Source: Pedosphaera sp. (GTDB lineage: Bacteria; Verrucomicrobiota; Verrucomicrobiia; Limisphaerales; SIBE01). Taken from it: a stretch of DNA of 50,961 nucleotides. The position numbers were made by a program, and so were the translations under genes. Below the pieces are notes generated by a model. It was not told where the DNA came from. It saw only the letters and a program-made list of their open reading frames with translations, and ran no database searches. Positions within the stretch are counted from its first letter, which is position 1; every line of letters begins with the position of its first letter. Below are positions 10,365-22,739 of the stretch, piece by piece. The stretch lies in assembly GCA_009695265.1 (NCBI GenBank), contig SIBE01000002.1, positions 1 to 50,961 of the forward strand, read 5' to 3'.

Positions 10365-10673
10365 TTAAATCTTGATGGTAATATCAACTCCAGCCGGCAG
10401 GTTCAGTTTTTTGAGTTCATCGACTGTCTTGGCGGTAGGATCGATGATATCCAAGAGGCGCTTGTGTGTGCGCTGTTCGAATGTTTCCTGCGATTTTTTG
10501 TCGGCGTGCGGTGATCGCTGCACGGTAAAACGCTCGATGCGGGTTGGAAGTGGAATTGGTCCGGCCACACGGGCACCGGTGCGTTTGACGGTTTCGACTA
10601 TGTCGTGCGCTGATTGGTCTATTACCCGATGGTCGTAGGCCTTCAGGCGGATGCGGATGCGTTGTCCAGCCAT
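10365..10673 (-). CDS. rpsJ: 30S ribosomal protein S10
   Basis: [51 protein letters not shown]; start moved downstream from ORF start 10853, which overlaps fusA. Confidence 0.97.
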   Translation of the reverse strand: MAGQRIRIRLKAYDHRVIDQSAHDIVETVKRTGARVAGPIPLPTRIERFTVQRSPHADKKSQETFEQRTHKRLLDIIDPTAKTVDELKKLNLPAGVDITIKI

Positions 10674-10698
10674 AAAAAGAACAAGGTTATAAGTTTGG

Positions 10699-12900
10699 TT
10701 AAGTGCGTGCCGCAGGCTTCTTGGAGGCGGCGTCCAAAATTGTGTTGGCGACTTGCTGCGGAACCTGCTCGAAGCTAAAAGGTTCCATCGAATACGAAGC
10801 TCGGCCTTTTGACAACGAGCGGATCGCAGTTGCGTAACCGAACATTTCGGCAAGTGGAACTTTTGCGTTCAAAATCGTCTGCCCTGCTTTTGCATCGATC
10901 CCGTTGATCACACCACGACGACGGTTGACATCGCCGAGGAGATCGCCTTGATATTCGTCAGGGGTGGTTACTTCAACCTTCATGATAGGTTCGAGAATGA
11001 TCGGGCCGGCTTTCTTGAACGCATCCTTAAGCGCGAAGATCCCAGCCATCTTGAAAGCGAGTTCATTCGAGTCAACTTCATGAAACGAACCGTCCGTCAC
11101 CTGCACCTTGATGTCAATCACCTGGAAGCCGGCGTAAACACCGCCACGGATTGCCTCCTCGATGCCGTCAATGACTGCCGGGATGTATTCCTTTGGAATT
11201 GCGCCGCCAACAATCTTGTTCTCGATCTCTATGCCCTTGCCTTTTTCATTGGGTTGAACCTCCACGCACGCGTGCCCGTATTGCCCGCGACCACCGGACT
11301 GCCGGATGAACTTGCCCTCGCCGTCAGCGGCTTTGGTGATGGTTTCGCGATAGGCAATTTGGGGCGCACCAGAGTTGGACTCGACCTTGAACTCGCGCTT
11401 CAGGCGGTCGCAAATGATTTCCAAATGCAATTCGCCCATGCCCGCGATGATGAGCTGCCCGGTTTCCTCATTGGTAAAACAGCGGAAGGTAGGATCCTCC
11501 TCAGCGAGTCTTTGCAAACCTTCGGACATCTTGTCGCGATCCTGCTTGGTCTTCGGTTCGACGGCCATGCTGATGACCGGTTCGGGGAACGTCGGCGGTT
11601 CGAGCATGATGTCGAAATCTTCATCGCAGAGAGTGTCACCAGTGGTGATGTTCCGCAGGCCGACGAGAGCTGCGATGTCGCCAGAGTAGGCCGTGTCCAC
11701 ATCCTTGCGTTCGCTGCCCTGAATGATCATCAGACGGCTGACACGCTCGCGCCGACGCGTGCGCGGATTGTAAATGGTATCACCCTTCTTGAGCTGGCCA
11801 GAATAGACCCGGAAGAACACCAATTTGCCAGCGAAGGTATCAGTCCACAGCTTGAATGCCAATGAGCAAAACTTCCCGCTGTCGTTCGATGCCACCGTGA
11901 TCTTGTTTTCCGTGCCGGGTTCAAGACCTTCGGCCTGAGGAATGTCAATTGGACTGGGAAGGTAATCAATGACCGAGTCCACCAAGACTTGGACAGCCTT
12001 CTTCTTGAACGCGGATCCGCAGAGGACCGGCACCAGCTCAATCCTGCAAGTGAGGCGGCGAATCGCAGCCTTCAAAGTAGGCGCGTCAATCTGCTTCTCA
12101 TCAAGGACCATTTCGGCGATCAGGTCGTCTTTGTTGGAAACGGCGTCAATCAACTCGGCAAGAGCGGTTTTCGCTTTATCTTTGTGAGTGTTGCGAATTT
12201 CCCGCACTTCGTAGTTCAAGCCTTCATTCACCACATCACCCGGACCCCAAACGATTTCCTTCTGATTAACGACGTCCACGACGCCCTCAAATTGGTCCTC
12301 CGCACCGATTGGAAGAAAAATCGGGAATGCGTAGGCCCTGAGTTTGTTTCTCAAATCCGCCAGCGCGTTATCGAAGTTTGCTCCGATACGATCCATCTTG
12401 TTGACGAAGGCGATGCGGGGGACTTTGTATTTGGTAGCTTGGCGCCATACCGTCTCTGACTGCGGTTGAACACCCGCGACGCCGCAGAATACGGCGACCG
12501 CGCCGTCGAGCACCCGCATGGATCGCTCAACCTCGGCGGTAAAATCAACGTGACCAGGTGTATCAATAATGTTGATTCGGTGAGGGATATTTAGAAACGC
12601 CTTGTGCAAGTCGGATTCGCCGTCTTTGACTGATTTTTGTGTCCAGTAACATGTGACAGCGGCGCTGGTAATGGTAATGCCACGTTCGCGCTCCTGATCC
12701 ATCCAGTCTGTCACGGTGTTGCCATCATCGACGTCGCCAATCTTGTGAATCAGGCCGGTGTAAAAAAGAATGCGCTCCGTCGTGGTCGTCTTCCCCGCGT
12801 CAATATGGGCAGCAATTCCTATGTTACGCGTACGTTCCATCGGATACTGCCTGTTCGGCGAGTTCAACGTTTTATTCTTGTCTTCCATTACAACAGCCAT
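10699..12900 (-). CDS. fusA: Elongation factor G
   Basis: 733 aa; [70 protein letters not shown]. Confidence 0.98.
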   Translation of the reverse strand: MAVVMEDKNKTLNSPNRQYPMERTRNIGIAAHIDAGKTTTTERILFYTGLIHKIGDVDDGNTVTDWMDQERERGITITSAAVTCYWTQKSVKDGESDLHKAFLNIPHRINIIDTPGHVDFTAEVERSMRVLDGAVAVFCGVAGVQPQSETVWRQATKYKVPRIAFVNKMDRIGANFDNALADLRNKLRAYAFPIFLPIGAEDQFEGVVDVVNQKEIVWGPGDVVNEGLNYEVREIRNTHKDKAKTALAELIDAVSNKDDLIAEMVLDEKQIDAPTLKAAIRRLTCRIELVPVLCGSAFKKKAVQVLVDSVIDYLPSPIDIPQAEGLEPGTENKITVASNDSGKFCSLAFKLWTDTFAGKLVFFRVYSGQLKKGDTIYNPRTRRRERVSRLMIIQGSERKDVDTAYSGDIAALVGLRNITTGDTLCDEDFDIMLEPPTFPEPVISMAVEPKTKQDRDKMSEGLQRLAEEDPTFRCFTNEETGQLIIAGMGELHLEIICDRLKREFKVESNSGAPQIAYRETITKAADGEGKFIRQSGGRGQYGHACVEVQPNEKGKGIEIENKIVGGAIPKEYIPAVIDGIEEAIRGGVYAGFQVIDIKVQVTDGSFHEVDSNELAFKMAGIFALKDAFKKAGPIILEPIMKVEVTTPDEYQGDLLGDVNRRRGVINGIDAKAGQTILNAKVPLAEMFGYATAIRSLSKGRASYSMEPFSFEQVPQQVANTILDAASKKPAART

Positions 12901-12917
12901 CGATTTAGAGAATGAAA

Positions 12918-12949
12918 ATGCCCCGAATTGCTATCATCTCTCGGGGCAT
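12918..12949 (-). other. Hairpin in the rpsG-fusA spacer
   Basis: ATGCCCCGA ... TCGGGGCAT, perfect 9-bp arms with a 14-nt loop; followed on the minus strand only by a short T-run. Confidence 0.55.
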
Positions 12950-12962
12950 CGGAGATTTAATA

Positions 12963-13436
12963 TTACCAGCGGAAATGGGCGAATGCCTTGTTCGCTTGAG
13001 CCATCTTATGCACTTCGTCCCGTTTGCGGATCGCATTACCCTGACCTTGGTAGGCATCCATGATTTCCGCGGCAAGGGCCTCTTTCATAGGTACGCCTTT
13101 GCGTGAATCAGCAAAATCAACCACCCATCGAAGGGCAAGCGAAAGTCCACGGTCAGTGGAAGCTTCTACAGGAACTTGATAGGTTGCTCCTCCCACTCGA
13201 CGCGGTTTTACTTCAAGTCGAGGTTTCGCGTTATCCATAGCGCGCTGGAGAATTTCGATGGGATTTGAAGCAGGATTTTTCTCAGCGATGGTGTCAAAAG
13301 TTCCATAGACTATTCGCTGGGCAACACCACGTTGTCCTGACTTCATTACCGTGTTTACCAAGCGTGTAACCAGAACACTGTGAAACTTTGCATCTGCGAT
13401 GCTTTGTCTTTTACCGGCTTGACGACGTCTCGACAT
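12963..13436 (-). CDS. rpsG: 30S ribosomal protein S7
   Basis: 157 aa MSRRRQAGKRQSIADAKFHSVLVTRLVNTVMKSGQRGVAQRIVYGTFD. Confidence 0.97.
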   Translation of the reverse strand: MSRRRQAGKRQSIADAKFHSVLVTRLVNTVMKSGQRGVAQRIVYGTFDTIAEKNPASNPIEILQRAMDNAKPRLEVKPRRVGGATYQVPVEASTDRGLSLALRWVVDFADSRKGVPMKEALAAEIMDAYQGQGNAIRKRDEVHKMAQANKAFAHFRW

Positions 13437-13452
13437 AGGAATAATTCAAAGC

Positions 13453-13848
13453 TTACTTCGCCGCAGCAGGCTTCGCAGCCTTGGGCCTCTTTACACCATA
13501 CTTGGACCGGCTTACCCGTCGCTTTTCGACGCCAGCGGCATCCAGAGTTCCGCGAACAATATGATAGCGGACACCTGGCAAATCCTTAACACGACCACCC
13601 CGGACAAGCACAATTGAATGTTCCTGCAAATTATGGCCCTCATCAGGAATGTACGCGATTATTTCATACCCATTAGTTAGCCGCACTTTTGCGACTTTTC
13701 GCATGGCCGAATTGGGTTTCTTCGGAGTTCGAGTCATGACCTGAAGACATACGCCACGTCGAAATGGTGCGTTCTCCAAGGCTGGGGACTTGGACTTGGA
13801 CTTGAGTTTGTTTCGTCCCTTACGGACTAGTTGATTAATTGTCGGCAT
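13453..13848 (-). CDS. rpsL: 30S ribosomal protein S12
   Basis: [57 protein letters not shown]; start assigned at MPTINQL rather than ORF start 14022. Confidence 0.97.
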   Translation of the reverse strand: MPTINQLVRKGRNKLKSKSKSPALENAPFRRGVCLQVMTRTPKKPNSAMRKVAKVRLTNGYEIIAYIPDEGHNLQEHSIVLVRGGRVKDLPGVRYHIVRGTLDAAGVEKRRVSRSKYGVKRPKAAKPAAAK

Positions 13849-13911
13849 CGTAGCGTGTCCAAATTGCCCCTGTTCTGGCTCCAAATTCCTACTCCGGAAA
13901 ATTGGAGCGCG

Positions 13912-13939
13912 AGTATTAACAAAGGGTCTATGTGTTGCA
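13912..13939 (-). promoter_or_regulatory. Candidate sigma70-type promoter for rpsL inside the rpoC-rpsL spacer
   Basis: Minus strand TTGCAA-16 nt-TAATAC upstream of rpsL in a 130-bp spacer. Confidence 0.3.
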
Positions 13940-13978
13940 ACTGGTTTTTCTAATTTTATTGATACTGATTGTTTCAGG

Positions 13979-16900
13979 CTAACCGGCGATAGGTTCCGTA
14001 GCAAACGGTCCTGATTCATCAACCGGAAGTTCCTCCACCAGTGGTTTCAAATGTACTTTCCGATGGCGATCGTAGCCCGTTCCCGCAGGAATGATGTGAC
14101 CCATGATAACGTTCTCCTTGAAGCCCCGGAGCGTATCGGTCTTCCCCATCGTTGCGGCTTCGGTCAGAACTCGAGTCGTGTCCTGGAAGGAAGCGGCGCT
14201 CAGAAAACTTTCCGTTTCGATGGAAGCCTTGGTTATGCCAAGCAGCACGGGTTGCCCTTCCGCCGGCTTGCCACCCATTTTGACAACACGTTCATTTTCA
14301 TTCTCGAAAATAATTTTATCGATCTGTTCGGCCCACAGGAATGTGGTGTCGCCAGGCTCTGTGATCCGCACCTTGCGAAGCATCTGCCTTACAATGATCT
14401 CGATGTGCTTGTCATTGATCGTGACGCCCTGCAGGCGATAAACTTCCTGGACTTCATTGACGAGGTGCTCTTGCAACTCTTGAGGCCCGCAAACATCCAG
14501 AATTTCGTGAGGAACAACAGGCCCTTCGGTCAACTGCTGTCCCTTTTTGACGAAATCGCCCTTGAAGACAATGACATGCCTCCCGATCGGAATCAGATGC
14601 TCCTCCTCCAACTGTGTGTTGGAGTCCTTGATCAGAATCGTGCGCTTGCCACGGACGCTGGGACCGAAGTCCACGATGCCATCGATCCTTGAAATCGCAG
14701 CCGCATCTTTTGGCCGGCGAGCTTCAAAGAGCTCGGCCACTCGAGGAAGACCACCGGTGATGTCCTTGGTCTTTGATGTCTTGCGCGGGGTCTTCGCCAT
14801 CAGGGTGCCAGCAACAATCTTGTCGCCTTCATTGACGACGATATGTGCGCCTGATGGAATAGGGTAATTTGCGGCCGGGTCACCCTTGTCATCGAGGATG
14901 ATGATTTGAGGGTGCAAGTCTTCCTTATGCTCGATGATCACCATTGCTTCCTGCCCTGTCGTCTCATCAACCTCCTGTTTCATCGTCACGCCCTCGATGA
15001 TGTCATGGAAGCGAATCTTGCCGGCTTTCTCGGAGAGAATCGGAACGTTGTACGGATCCCACTGAACGTAGGTCTCACCCTTCTTCACATGGCCGCCGTT
15101 AGCGATCGAAATGACGGAGCCGATGACGATATTATGGTTTTCCAATTCACGACCGTCGTCTGAAGCCAGAATCGAGATCGTGCCATTCTTGTTCAGCACA
15201 ATGTTGCTGCCATCCTCGAGAGGCACTAGACGGAGATCATTATATTGAAGCACGCCATCAAACTTTGATTTGATTTGTGGCTGTTTGAAAACCTGCGATG
15301 CTGTACCACCGATGTGAAACGTCCGCATTGTGAGCTGGGTACCGGGTTCACCGATGGATTGTGCGGCAATAATGCCAACCGCCTCTCCCAGTTTGACCAA
15401 GGCACCCGTGGCAAGGTTACGTCCGTAGCACCTAACGCAAATGCCGTGCTTGCTTTCGCACGTCAGCACCGAACGAATTTTAACCTTCTCGATTCCCGCC
15501 GAGTCGATTGATTTGGCTTTGATCTCGTCGATTTCTTCGTTGGCTTTGACAAATTTCTTCTTTGGATCCGCAGGATCGGCAACATCATCACAACTAACTC
15601 GACCCACAAGGCGCTCGCTCAATTTGACGACTTCATCTTCGCCTTCAGAGATTGCTTCGACCCAAATTCCGTTGCTCGTGCCGCAATCGTCCATCCGAGT
15701 GATCACGTCCTGGGCAACGTCCACCAGTTTTCGCGTCATGTAGCCGGAATCAGCTGTCTTGAGGGCTGTGTCGGCGAGACCTTTGCGAGCACCGTGTGTT
15801 GAAATGAAGTATTCCAACACTGTCAATCCTTCACGGAAGTTGGACAAGATGGGTTTCTCGATAATGTCCCCGCTGGGTTTTGCCATCAAGCCACGCACGC
15901 CTGCCAATTGCCGCACCTGCTGGCGATTTCCACGAGCTCCGGAATCAACCATCAGCCACACTGGGTTATACTCTCGCTTTCCTTGATTGTGATCGAGAGT
16001 TCGGAGCATGACGTTTGCGATCTGGTCCGTACAGTGCGTCCAAATGTCCACGATCTTGTTGTAGCGTTCGCCTGGAGTAATGACGCCTTTGCGGTACTGC
16101 TTCTCCACATCCGAAATCTGCTTCTGGGCATTTTCGATTTCCTGCGTCTTCTCCTTCGGAATGATCATGTCATCAATGCCGATGGAAACTCCTGCTCGAG
16201 TCGCCTCCCGGAAGCCCAGTTCCTTCAACTTATCGAGCATCTGGACGGTCTTATCGTGCCCGCAGTGTTTGTAGCAATTCCAGATCAGGTCTCCAATCTG
16301 GCCTTTTCGAATCACTTTATTTGGAAAACCTAATTCTAGCGGCCAGATCTCGCTGAAAATCACCCGACCGACAGTGGTTTCGATCGTTTTCTTGGTGCTA
16401 TCCCCATAGACGGTTTTAACGCCGAAGTCAGGATTGGCAATAACCACTCGGTCGTGAATTTTTATTGCGCCATCATCGAGAGCAAAGATGACTTCACTTT
16501 TCGATCCGAATAGCATCGCTCTCGCTTGTTTGACGTCTTTGACAACGCGCGGATCCGCAGTCAGGTAATAGCACCCAAGAGTGATATCCTGCGTCGGCGT
16601 CATGATCGGTTTGCCGCTCGATGGCGAGAAAATGTTATTTGGCGCCATCATCAACAGTCGCGTTTCCATCTGTGCTTCGACCGAGAGCGGGACATGCACA
16701 GCCATTTGGTCGCCGTCGAAATCCGCGTTGTAAGCCGTACAAACCAGCGGATGAATGCGGATTGCTTCACCTTCAATTAGCACCGGCTCGAAGGCTTGGA
16801 TCGAGAGACGATGAAGTGTTGGCGCACGGTTCAGCATAACCGGATGGCCTTTGGTTACTTCTTCGAGAATATCCCATACTTCGGGCGACTGGCGTTCGAT

Positions 16901-18112
16901 CATCTTCTTGGCACTGCGCACAGTGTGAACATAGCCAAGCTCCTTCAATCGACGAATGATGAAGGGCTCAAAGAGAACCAATGCCATCTTTTTGGGCAGC
17001 CCGCATTGGTGCAGCTTCAACTCGGGGCCGATGACAATCACTGAGCGGCCGGAATAATCCACACGCTTGCCCAACAGATTCTGTCGGAATCGTCCGCTCT
17101 TGCCTTTCAGCATGTCTGAAAGTGATTTCAGAGGGCGATTTCCAGCACCAGTGACAGCGCGACCATGTCGTCCATTGTCAAACAGCGCATCAACGGCTTC
17201 CTGAAGCATCCGTTTCTCGTTGCGGATGATGACCTCAGGCGTCTTGAGTTGAAGCAAGTTTTTAAGCCGGTTATTCCGGTTGATTACACGCCTATAAAGG
17301 TCATTGAGATCAGAGGTGGCGAAGCGCCCGCCTTCGAGCGGCACTAACGGACGAAGATCAGGAGGAATTACCGGCAGCACTGTGAGAATCATCCATTCAG
17401 GACGGCTTTTGGATGACATGAAACCTTGAAACAGTTTGATTCGCTTTGCGATTTTTTTGCGAATTTGTTTGCTCTTGGTTTCAAGCATTGCCTGTTGCAA
17501 GGCTTCTACTTCTTTCGGAAGCTCAGTTCGCGAGAGGGCTTCGCGAACACCTTCAGCTCCCATTTTGGCAACGAACGCTTCCGCTCCGTAAGTTTCACGT
17601 GCCTCACGATACTCCACTTCGCTCAAGAGTTGGTGAGAAAGAAGAGGTGTGGACCCGGGGTCGATGACGATATAATCCTCGTAATAGATTACGCGCTCGA
17701 GGTTTCGTGCGGTCATGTCGAGCATGAGGCCGACACGTGATGGCATGCATTTGAAAAACCAGATGTGCGACACTGGCACCGCCAGTTCAATGTGTCCCAT
17801 GCGCTCGCGACGAACGCGAGAGAGAGTCACTTCGACACCGCATCGATCGCAGACAACGCCGCGATGCTTGATGCGCTTGTATTTTCCACATGAGCACTCC
17901 CAATCTTTGACAGGACCGAAAATGCGCTCACAGAACAAGCCCCCCTTCTCGGGCTTGAACGTGCGGTAATTGATGGTCTCAGGGTTCTTGACCTCGCCCT
18001 TTGACCACGATCGGATCGACTCCGGAGAGGCGACCGAGATCGCGACGTAATCCACCAGATTGACCTTGTCGAGGCCGAGCAACTCACGGGCGGCTTCTTT
18101 TGTATTCAACAT
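13979..18112 (-). CDS. rpoC: DNA-directed RNA polymerase subunit beta'
   Basis: [89 protein letters not shown] active site; ORF extends to 18151. Confidence 0.98.
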   Translation of the reverse strand: MLNTKEAARELLGLDKVNLVDYVAISVASPESIRSWSKGEVKNPETINYRTFKPEKGGLFCERIFGPVKDWECSCGKYKRIKHRGVVCDRCGVEVTLSRVRRERMGHIELAVPVSHIWFFKCMPSRVGLMLDMTARNLERVIYYEDYIVIDPGSTPLLSHQLLSEVEYREARETYGAEAFVAKMGAEGVREALSRTELPKEVEALQQAMLETKSKQIRKKIAKRIKLFQGFMSSKSRPEWMILTVLPVIPPDLRPLVPLEGGRFATSDLNDLYRRVINRNNRLKNLLQLKTPEVIIRNEKRMLQEAVDALFDNGRHGRAVTGAGNRPLKSLSDMLKGKSGRFRQNLLGKRVDYSGRSVIVIGPELKLHQCGLPKKMALVLFEPFIIRRLKELGYVHTVRSAKKMIERQSPEVWDILEEVTKGHPVMLNRAPTLHRLSIQAFEPVLIEGEAIRIHPLVCTAYNADFDGDQMAVHVPLSVEAQMETRLLMMAPNNIFSPSSGKPIMTPTQDITLGCYYLTADPRVVKDVKQARAMLFGSKSEVIFALDDGAIKIHDRVVIANPDFGVKTVYGDSTKKTIETTVGRVIFSEIWPLELGFPNKVIRKGQIGDLIWNCYKHCGHDKTVQMLDKLKELGFREATRAGVSIGIDDMIIPKEKTQEIENAQKQISDVEKQYRKGVITPGERYNKIVDIWTHCTDQIANVMLRTLDHNQGKREYNPVWLMVDSGARGNRQQVRQLAGVRGLMAKPSGDIIEKPILSNFREGLTVLEYFISTHGARKGLADTALKTADSGYMTRKLVDVAQDVITRMDDCGTSNGIWVEAISEGEDEVVKLSERLVGRVSCDDVADPADPKKKFVKANEEIDEIKAKSIDSAGIEKVKIRSVLTCESKHGICVRCYGRNLATGALVKLGEAVGIIAAQSIGEPGTQLTMRTFHIGGTASQVFKQPQIKSKFDGVLQYNDLRLVPLEDGSNIVLNKNGTISILASDDGRELENHNIVIGSVISIANGGHVKKGETYVQWDPYNVPILSEKAGKIRFHDIIEGVTMKQEVDETTGQEAMVIIEHKEDLHPQIIILDDKGDPAANYPIPSGAHIVVNEGDKIVAGTLMAKTPRKTSKTKDITGGLPRVAELFEARRPKDAAAISRIDGIVDFGPSVRGKRTILIKDSNTQLEEEHLIPIGRHVIVFKGDFVKKGQQLTEGPVVPHEILDVCGPQELQEHLVNEVQEVYRLQGVTINDKHIEIIVRQMLRKVRITEPGDTTFLWAEQIDKIIFENENERVVKMGGKPAEGQPVLLGITKASIETESFLSAASFQDTTRVLTEAATMGKTDTLRGFKENVIMGHIIPAGTGYDRHRKVHLKPLVEELPVDESGPFATEPIAG

Positions 18113-18151
18113 ATTCAGACTCTTTCTTTGAACAAAGGACACCGTTCCCAA

Positions 18152-21100
18152 TTAAGAACCAAGAGCCGACAGAGCGGCCTGCTGGGCAGCCGGTTGGTCG
18201 ATCGGGTTTGAGTAGCCAACCTTCACGTCCAGACCCAGGGATTGCATTTCCTTCACCAGCACGTTGAATGATTCGGGCACTCCGGCTTCAAGAGCATTGT
18301 CGCCCTTTACAATACTTTCATATATTCGTGTACGCCCTTGCACATCGTCCGATTTGACCGTCAGCAACTCTTGTAAAGTGTAGGCGGCTCCGTAGGCTTC
18401 CATTGCCCATACTTCCATTTCGCCGAAACGCTGACCGCCGTACTGCGCCTTGCCGCCTAGCGGCTGCTGAGTGACGAGTGAGTAAGGGCCCACCGCGCGG
18501 GCGTGGATCTTGTCCGCAACCAAGTGACCCAGCTTCATCATGTAGATGTAGCCCACCACGATTTCCTGATCGAACGCCTCGCCTGAGCGCCCATCATAAA
18601 GATGCACTTTCGCGTGTTCTGGAAGTTTGGCTTCCTTGAGATAACCACGGATCTCCTTTTCCTTAATGCCGTCGAACACTGGCGTGGCAAACCGAAGCCC
18701 GAGGAATTTCGCCGCCCATCCAAGGTGTGTCTCCAGCACTTGGCCGACATTCATGCGCGAGGGCACGCCTAGCGGATTCAATACGATGTCAACAGGGGTG
18801 CCATCCGCGAGGAATGGCATGTCCTCCTCTGGAACAATCTTCGCCACCACACCCTTGTTTCCGTGGCGACCGGCCATTTTGTCACCAACAGAAAGTTTCC
18901 GCTTCGATGCGATATAAACCTTTACCGATTTGATGATTCCTGGATCAACATCATCACCCGCTTCGACGCGCTCCATTTCTTCATCATGCTGCATCTGCAG
19001 TTCATCGAACCGTTTTTTGAAACTGCCGATGATTTCATTGATCTTGTTGCGAATCGGTGAAGGATCAATTTCGATGCGGTCGTAAACTTGCGCCAATTTG
19101 CGTAGAAGCGTCTTGGTGATCTTGCGATTTGCCGGGATGATGATCTCCCCAGTCTCGCTGTTCACGACATCCAGCGGAATCTTTTCTCCAAGCAGGATGT
19201 TCGAGAGTGCTTCAGTCAGTTGTTCGCGAAGCTCTTCGAACTTTGTTTTGTACTCCTCTTCCACCTGCTTGGCGTGCTTCTTCGCTTCGCCCGCGCTCAC
19301 TCGAGCAACACGGTCCGCTTCTTTCTTGGAGGACACTTTAACATCCATCACGATGCCGTACGTCCCAGACGGAACTTTCAGCGAGGTGTCCTTAACATCA
19401 GCGGCTTTCTCACCAAAGATCGCTCGGAGCAACCGTTCTTCTGGAGCAAGTTCCGTCTCTGACTTCGGCGTGATTTTCCCTACAAGGATGTCCCCGGGCT
19501 TCACTTCGGCACCGATTCGAATGACTCCGTCGGAACCAAGGTTTTTCAGCGCTTCCTCACCCAAGTTTGGAATGTCGCGAGTGATTTCCTCAGGCCCGAG
19601 CTTGGTGTCACGAGCACCAACCTCAAATTCATCGATATGAATCGAAGTGAAAACATCGTCCTTGACGATGCGTTCTGAAATCAGGATCGCGTCCTCAAAG
19701 TTATATCCGTTCCACGGCATGAACGCACAAAGGACATTGCGGCCCAGTGCAAGTTCGCCACCTTGAGTGCAGGGTCCGTCAGCGATGATCTGACCCTTCT
19801 TAACATGGTCACCTTTTTCAACCAGGATTTTCTGGTTGATGCACGTAGCCGCGTTCGAACGCATGAATTTACGAACTTGATAGACGTAAGTTCCCTCGGA
19901 TGGATCATGCTTGATCCTCTTTTTACCTTCGGGGAGTTTGCCATCCGAAGTCACGATGATCTGATTGCCGACCACGGAGGCGACCTTGCCGCTATCCTCC
20001 GAAACAATCACCGCCCGTGAATCTCGTGCGACACGTTCTTCCAATCCCGTGGCGACGAGAGGGGCTTCGGTGACGAGCAACGGCACTGCCTGGCGTTGCA
20101 TGTTTGATCCCATCAACGCGCGGTTGGCATCGTCGTGCTCAAGGAACGGAATCAACCCTGCAGCGACAGAAACCAACTGCTTGGGCGACACATCCATGTA
20201 ATCAACTCGCGCAGGCTCCACATCGATGAAGTCCCCTTTGCAACGGCATAGAACACGATCAGTCACGAAGTGCCCCTTGTCATCGATGGCTGCGTTCGCC
20301 TGCGCTACGATGAAAGTCTCTTCGCGATCCGCAGTCAGGTAATCCAGATGATTGGTCACCCGGCCTTTTTCGACCTTGCGATAGGGAGTTTCGATAAACC
20401 CGAAGTCATTCACGCGAGCAAATGTTGCTAACGACGCTATGAGTCCAATGTTTGGGCCTTCAGGAGTTTCAATCGGGCAGATACGGCCATAGTGAGACGG
20501 ATGGACGTCGCGAACTTCAAATCCAGCACGATCACGTGACAAGCCTCCAGGCCCGAGTGCCGAAAGCCGGCGCTTGTGAGTTAGTTCAGCCAGCGGATTG
20601 ATTTGATCCATAAACTGACTCAACTGCGATCGTCCGAAGAAATCTCTCACGACTGCCGACAGCGCCTTGGGATTGATGAGTTTTTGCGGCGTCATCGTAT
20701 CCACGCCCTGATCAAAAAGAGTCATGCGCTCTTTAACCAGTCGTTCGGTGCGCGCCAGACCCACACGGCACTGATTGGCCAAAAGTTCGCCCACCGTACG
20801 GATGCGGCGGCTACCCAAATGATCAATATCGTCCAACGTTCCCTCGCCCTTCTTAAGTCGGAGTAAATATTTTGTCGCCGCCACCAAGTCTTCTTTGGTC
20901 AGGATTCGAGTATCTTCATTCCCTTTAAGACCAAGCTTCTGCATGATCTTGTAACGACCTACGCGACCAAGATCATATCGTTTTGGATCGAAGAATAACC
21001 GCTTGATCAACGCACGGGCATTGGCTGCAGTCGGTGGATCTCCGGGACGCAACCGGCGATAAATGTCCTTGAGGGCTTCCTCCTCATTTTTGGTTGGATC

Positions 21101-21976
21101 CTTCTTTATACACTTGATGATGATCCCATCATCGACCGTCGTATCAACTACTCGGATCTTTGCCATCCCCAATTCAGAAATCTGCTTGATCACAGCTTTG
21201 GATAACGGCTCAAATGCGCGAGCCACTACCAAGTTCTTGTCGGGATCAACGACATCTTCGATGAGAACCTTGTTCTGGATGTCTTCAATGGCTTCCGCCG
21301 CCTTGATCGTCAGTTCCTCGACTTCGTAAAAAAGCTTCAATACATCGGCATCAGAACCATACCCAAGCGCCCTCAAAAATGTAGTTGTTAGGAATTTCCG
21401 ACGGCGCTTCTTCCGATCGAGATAAACGTACAGGAGATCGCTGGTGTCAAATTGGGCTTCGTACCACGATCCGCGATCGGGAATGATGCGGAAGGAGTGA
21501 AGGGTCTTTCCATTCGGATGTTGGGTGGCCTCGAACGCCAGTCCTGGCGAACGGTGAAGCTGGCTGACGATGACACGTTCAGCTCCATTGATAACGAAGG
21601 TCCCTTGAGGTGTCATGAGGGGGAGTTCGCCCATGAACACTTTTTCTTCCTTGGTCCCTTTTTCCTCTTTCAATAAAAAAGTCACATGCAGCGGAGCGCC
21701 GAAAGTGATTCCTTCTCGGAGACATTCAAGCCAATCGAGTTTTGGATCGCCAATTTCATAGCTGTGGTAATCCAGCACACACTTCCCATCGTAGCTCTCG
21801 ATCGGGAAAACTTCAGTGAAGACTGCCTGCAAGCCCTTGTTCTTGCGCTTGGTTGACGCCACCTCTGCCTGGAGAAACTCGTGATACGAGTCCACCTGAA
21901 TTTCAATCAGGTTCGGAGGAGCGATGACTTCCTTGATCTTTCCAAAGTTAATTCGTTCGGGCGCTCGCGTTGGCAT
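18152..21976 (-). CDS. rpoB: DNA-directed RNA polymerase subunit beta
   Basis: 1274 aa; [62 protein letters not shown]. Confidence 0.98.
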   Translation of the reverse strand: MPTRAPERINFGKIKEVIAPPNLIEIQVDSYHEFLQAEVASTKRKNKGLQAVFTEVFPIESYDGKCVLDYHSYEIGDPKLDWLECLREGITFGAPLHVTFLLKEEKGTKEEKVFMGELPLMTPQGTFVINGAERVIVSQLHRSPGLAFEATQHPNGKTLHSFRIIPDRGSWYEAQFDTSDLLYVYLDRKKRRRKFLTTTFLRALGYGSDADVLKLFYEVEELTIKAAEAIEDIQNKVLIEDVVDPDKNLVVARAFEPLSKAVIKQISELGMAKIRVVDTTVDDGIIIKCIKKDPTKNEEEALKDIYRRLRPGDPPTAANARALIKRLFFDPKRYDLGRVGRYKIMQKLGLKGNEDTRILTKEDLVAATKYLLRLKKGEGTLDDIDHLGSRRIRTVGELLANQCRVGLARTERLVKERMTLFDQGVDTMTPQKLINPKALSAVVRDFFGRSQLSQFMDQINPLAELTHKRRLSALGPGGLSRDRAGFEVRDVHPSHYGRICPIETPEGPNIGLIASLATFARVNDFGFIETPYRKVEKGRVTNHLDYLTADREETFIVAQANAAIDDKGHFVTDRVLCRCKGDFIDVEPARVDYMDVSPKQLVSVAAGLIPFLEHDDANRALMGSNMQRQAVPLLVTEAPLVATGLEERVARDSRAVIVSEDSGKVASVVGNQIIVTSDGKLPEGKKRIKHDPSEGTYVYQVRKFMRSNAATCINQKILVEKGDHVKKGQIIADGPCTQGGELALGRNVLCAFMPWNGYNFEDAILISERIVKDDVFTSIHIDEFEVGARDTKLGPEEITRDIPNLGEEALKNLGSDGVIRIGAEVKPGDILVGKITPKSETELAPEERLLRAIFGEKAADVKDTSLKVPSGTYGIVMDVKVSSKKEADRVARVSAGEAKKHAKQVEEEYKTKFEELREQLTEALSNILLGEKIPLDVVNSETGEIIIPANRKITKTLLRKLAQVYDRIEIDPSPIRNKINEIIGSFKKRFDELQMQHDEEMERVEAGDDVDPGIIKSVKVYIASKRKLSVGDKMAGRHGNKGVVAKIVPEEDMPFLADGTPVDIVLNPLGVPSRMNVGQVLETHLGWAAKFLGLRFATPVFDGIKEKEIRGYLKEAKLPEHAKVHLYDGRSGEAFDQEIVVGYIYMMKLGHLVADKIHARAVGPYSLVTQQPLGGKAQYGGQRFGEMEVWAMEAYGAAYTLQELLTVKSDDVQGRTRIYESIVKGDNALEAGVPESFNVLVKEMQSLGLDVKVGYSNPIDQPAAQQAALSALGS

Positions 21977-22040
21977 TTTTACCTCTGCTGAATGTTTCTG
22001 ACTTCGAAGTCAGTCTGTTCTTTACCATAATGACACGACA

Positions 22041-22073
22041 CCGGTCTCTCTGCCTTCCGCAGAGACTTACCGG
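22041..22073 (-). other. Second hairpin in the rplL-rpoB spacer (candidate processing site)
   Basis: CCGGT-C-TCTCTGC-cttcc-GCAGAGA-CTT-ACCGG imperfect stem-loop, about 65 bp before the rpoB start. Confidence 0.5.
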
Positions 22074-22129
22074 TAAATTTTGATTTTCAAACGAAAACAG
22101 CCCACGCGTGTCTATATCCAGGCGTTTCC

Positions 22130-22161
22130 AAAAATTGGGTGGCGGACTTCGTCCGCCACCC
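22130..22161 (-). terminator. Terminator/attenuator between rplL and rpoB
   Basis: Minus strand GGGTGGCGGAC-GAA-GTCCGCCACCC followed by AATTTTTGG; perfect 11-bp stem with 3-nt loop. Confidence 0.75.
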
Positions 22162-22175
22162 ACGATATTCCATGC

Positions 22176-22565
22176 TTACTTGACTTCAACCTTTGCACCG
22201 GCCTCTTCGAGCTTCTTCTTGGCGGCATCTGTGTCCGCTTTGTTTGCTCCCTCAAGGACAGTCTTTGGAGCGCCTTCCACCAGCGCCTTGGCTTCAGCGA
22301 GGCCCAATCCGGCCTTGACTTCACGGACGGCTTTGATCACCGAGATCTTCTTGTCCGCCGGAGCGGAAACGAGGATCAAGTCAAACGTGGTCTTAGCCTC
22401 AGCCGCCGGAGCTGCCGCACCACCTGCTGCACCGCCAGAAGCGGCCATTGCGACTGGAGCCGCTGCAGTCACACCCCAAGCTGTTTCAAGCTGTTTCACG
22501 AGGTCAGCCGTTTCCAGAACGGTCAACTTACCCAATTGTTCAACCAATGCTGCTAAGTCTGCCAT
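22176..22565 (-). CDS. rplL: 50S ribosomal protein L7/L12
   Basis: [32 protein letters not shown]...[46 protein letters not shown]. Confidence 0.96.
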   Translation of the reverse strand: MADLAALVEQLGKLTVLETADLVKQLETAWGVTAAAPVAMAASGGAAGGAAAPAAEAKTTFDLILVSAPADKKISVIKAVREVKAGLGLAEAKALVEGAPKTVLEGANKADTDAAKKKLEEAGAKVEVK

Positions 22566-22695
22566 GTTACCTTTCAGTCTCGTCGTCATTCGCGACCGCG
22601 AATGGATTAAGCCCTCTGCCTGGGAACCGACGATTTACTTTGTTGTTGTCTGTTGTCCGCCCACGCAAACTGCCGTGGACGAAAAGTTAATATCA

Positions 22696-22732
22696 CCGGT
22701 CTGCTTGGCACGATCTGGCGTGCCGCAGCCGG
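22696..22732 (-). other. Strong stem-loop in the rplJ-rplL spacer
   Basis: CCGG-t-CTGC-tt-GGCACG-atctgg-CGTGCC-GCAG-CCGG; 14 paired positions with small bulges just downstream of the rplJ stop. Confidence 0.6.
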
Positions 22733-22739
22733 CGGAAGT

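Noticed and set aside
9496-10368. 290-aa plus-strand ORF
   Set aside because: Lies antisense to rplD/rplC; translation is low complexity without domains and is explained by codon bias of the real genes.
10948-11865. 305-aa plus-strand ORF
   Set aside because: Antisense to fusA; no independent support.
14051-14692. 213-aa plus-strand ORF
   Set aside because: Antisense shadow of rpoC.
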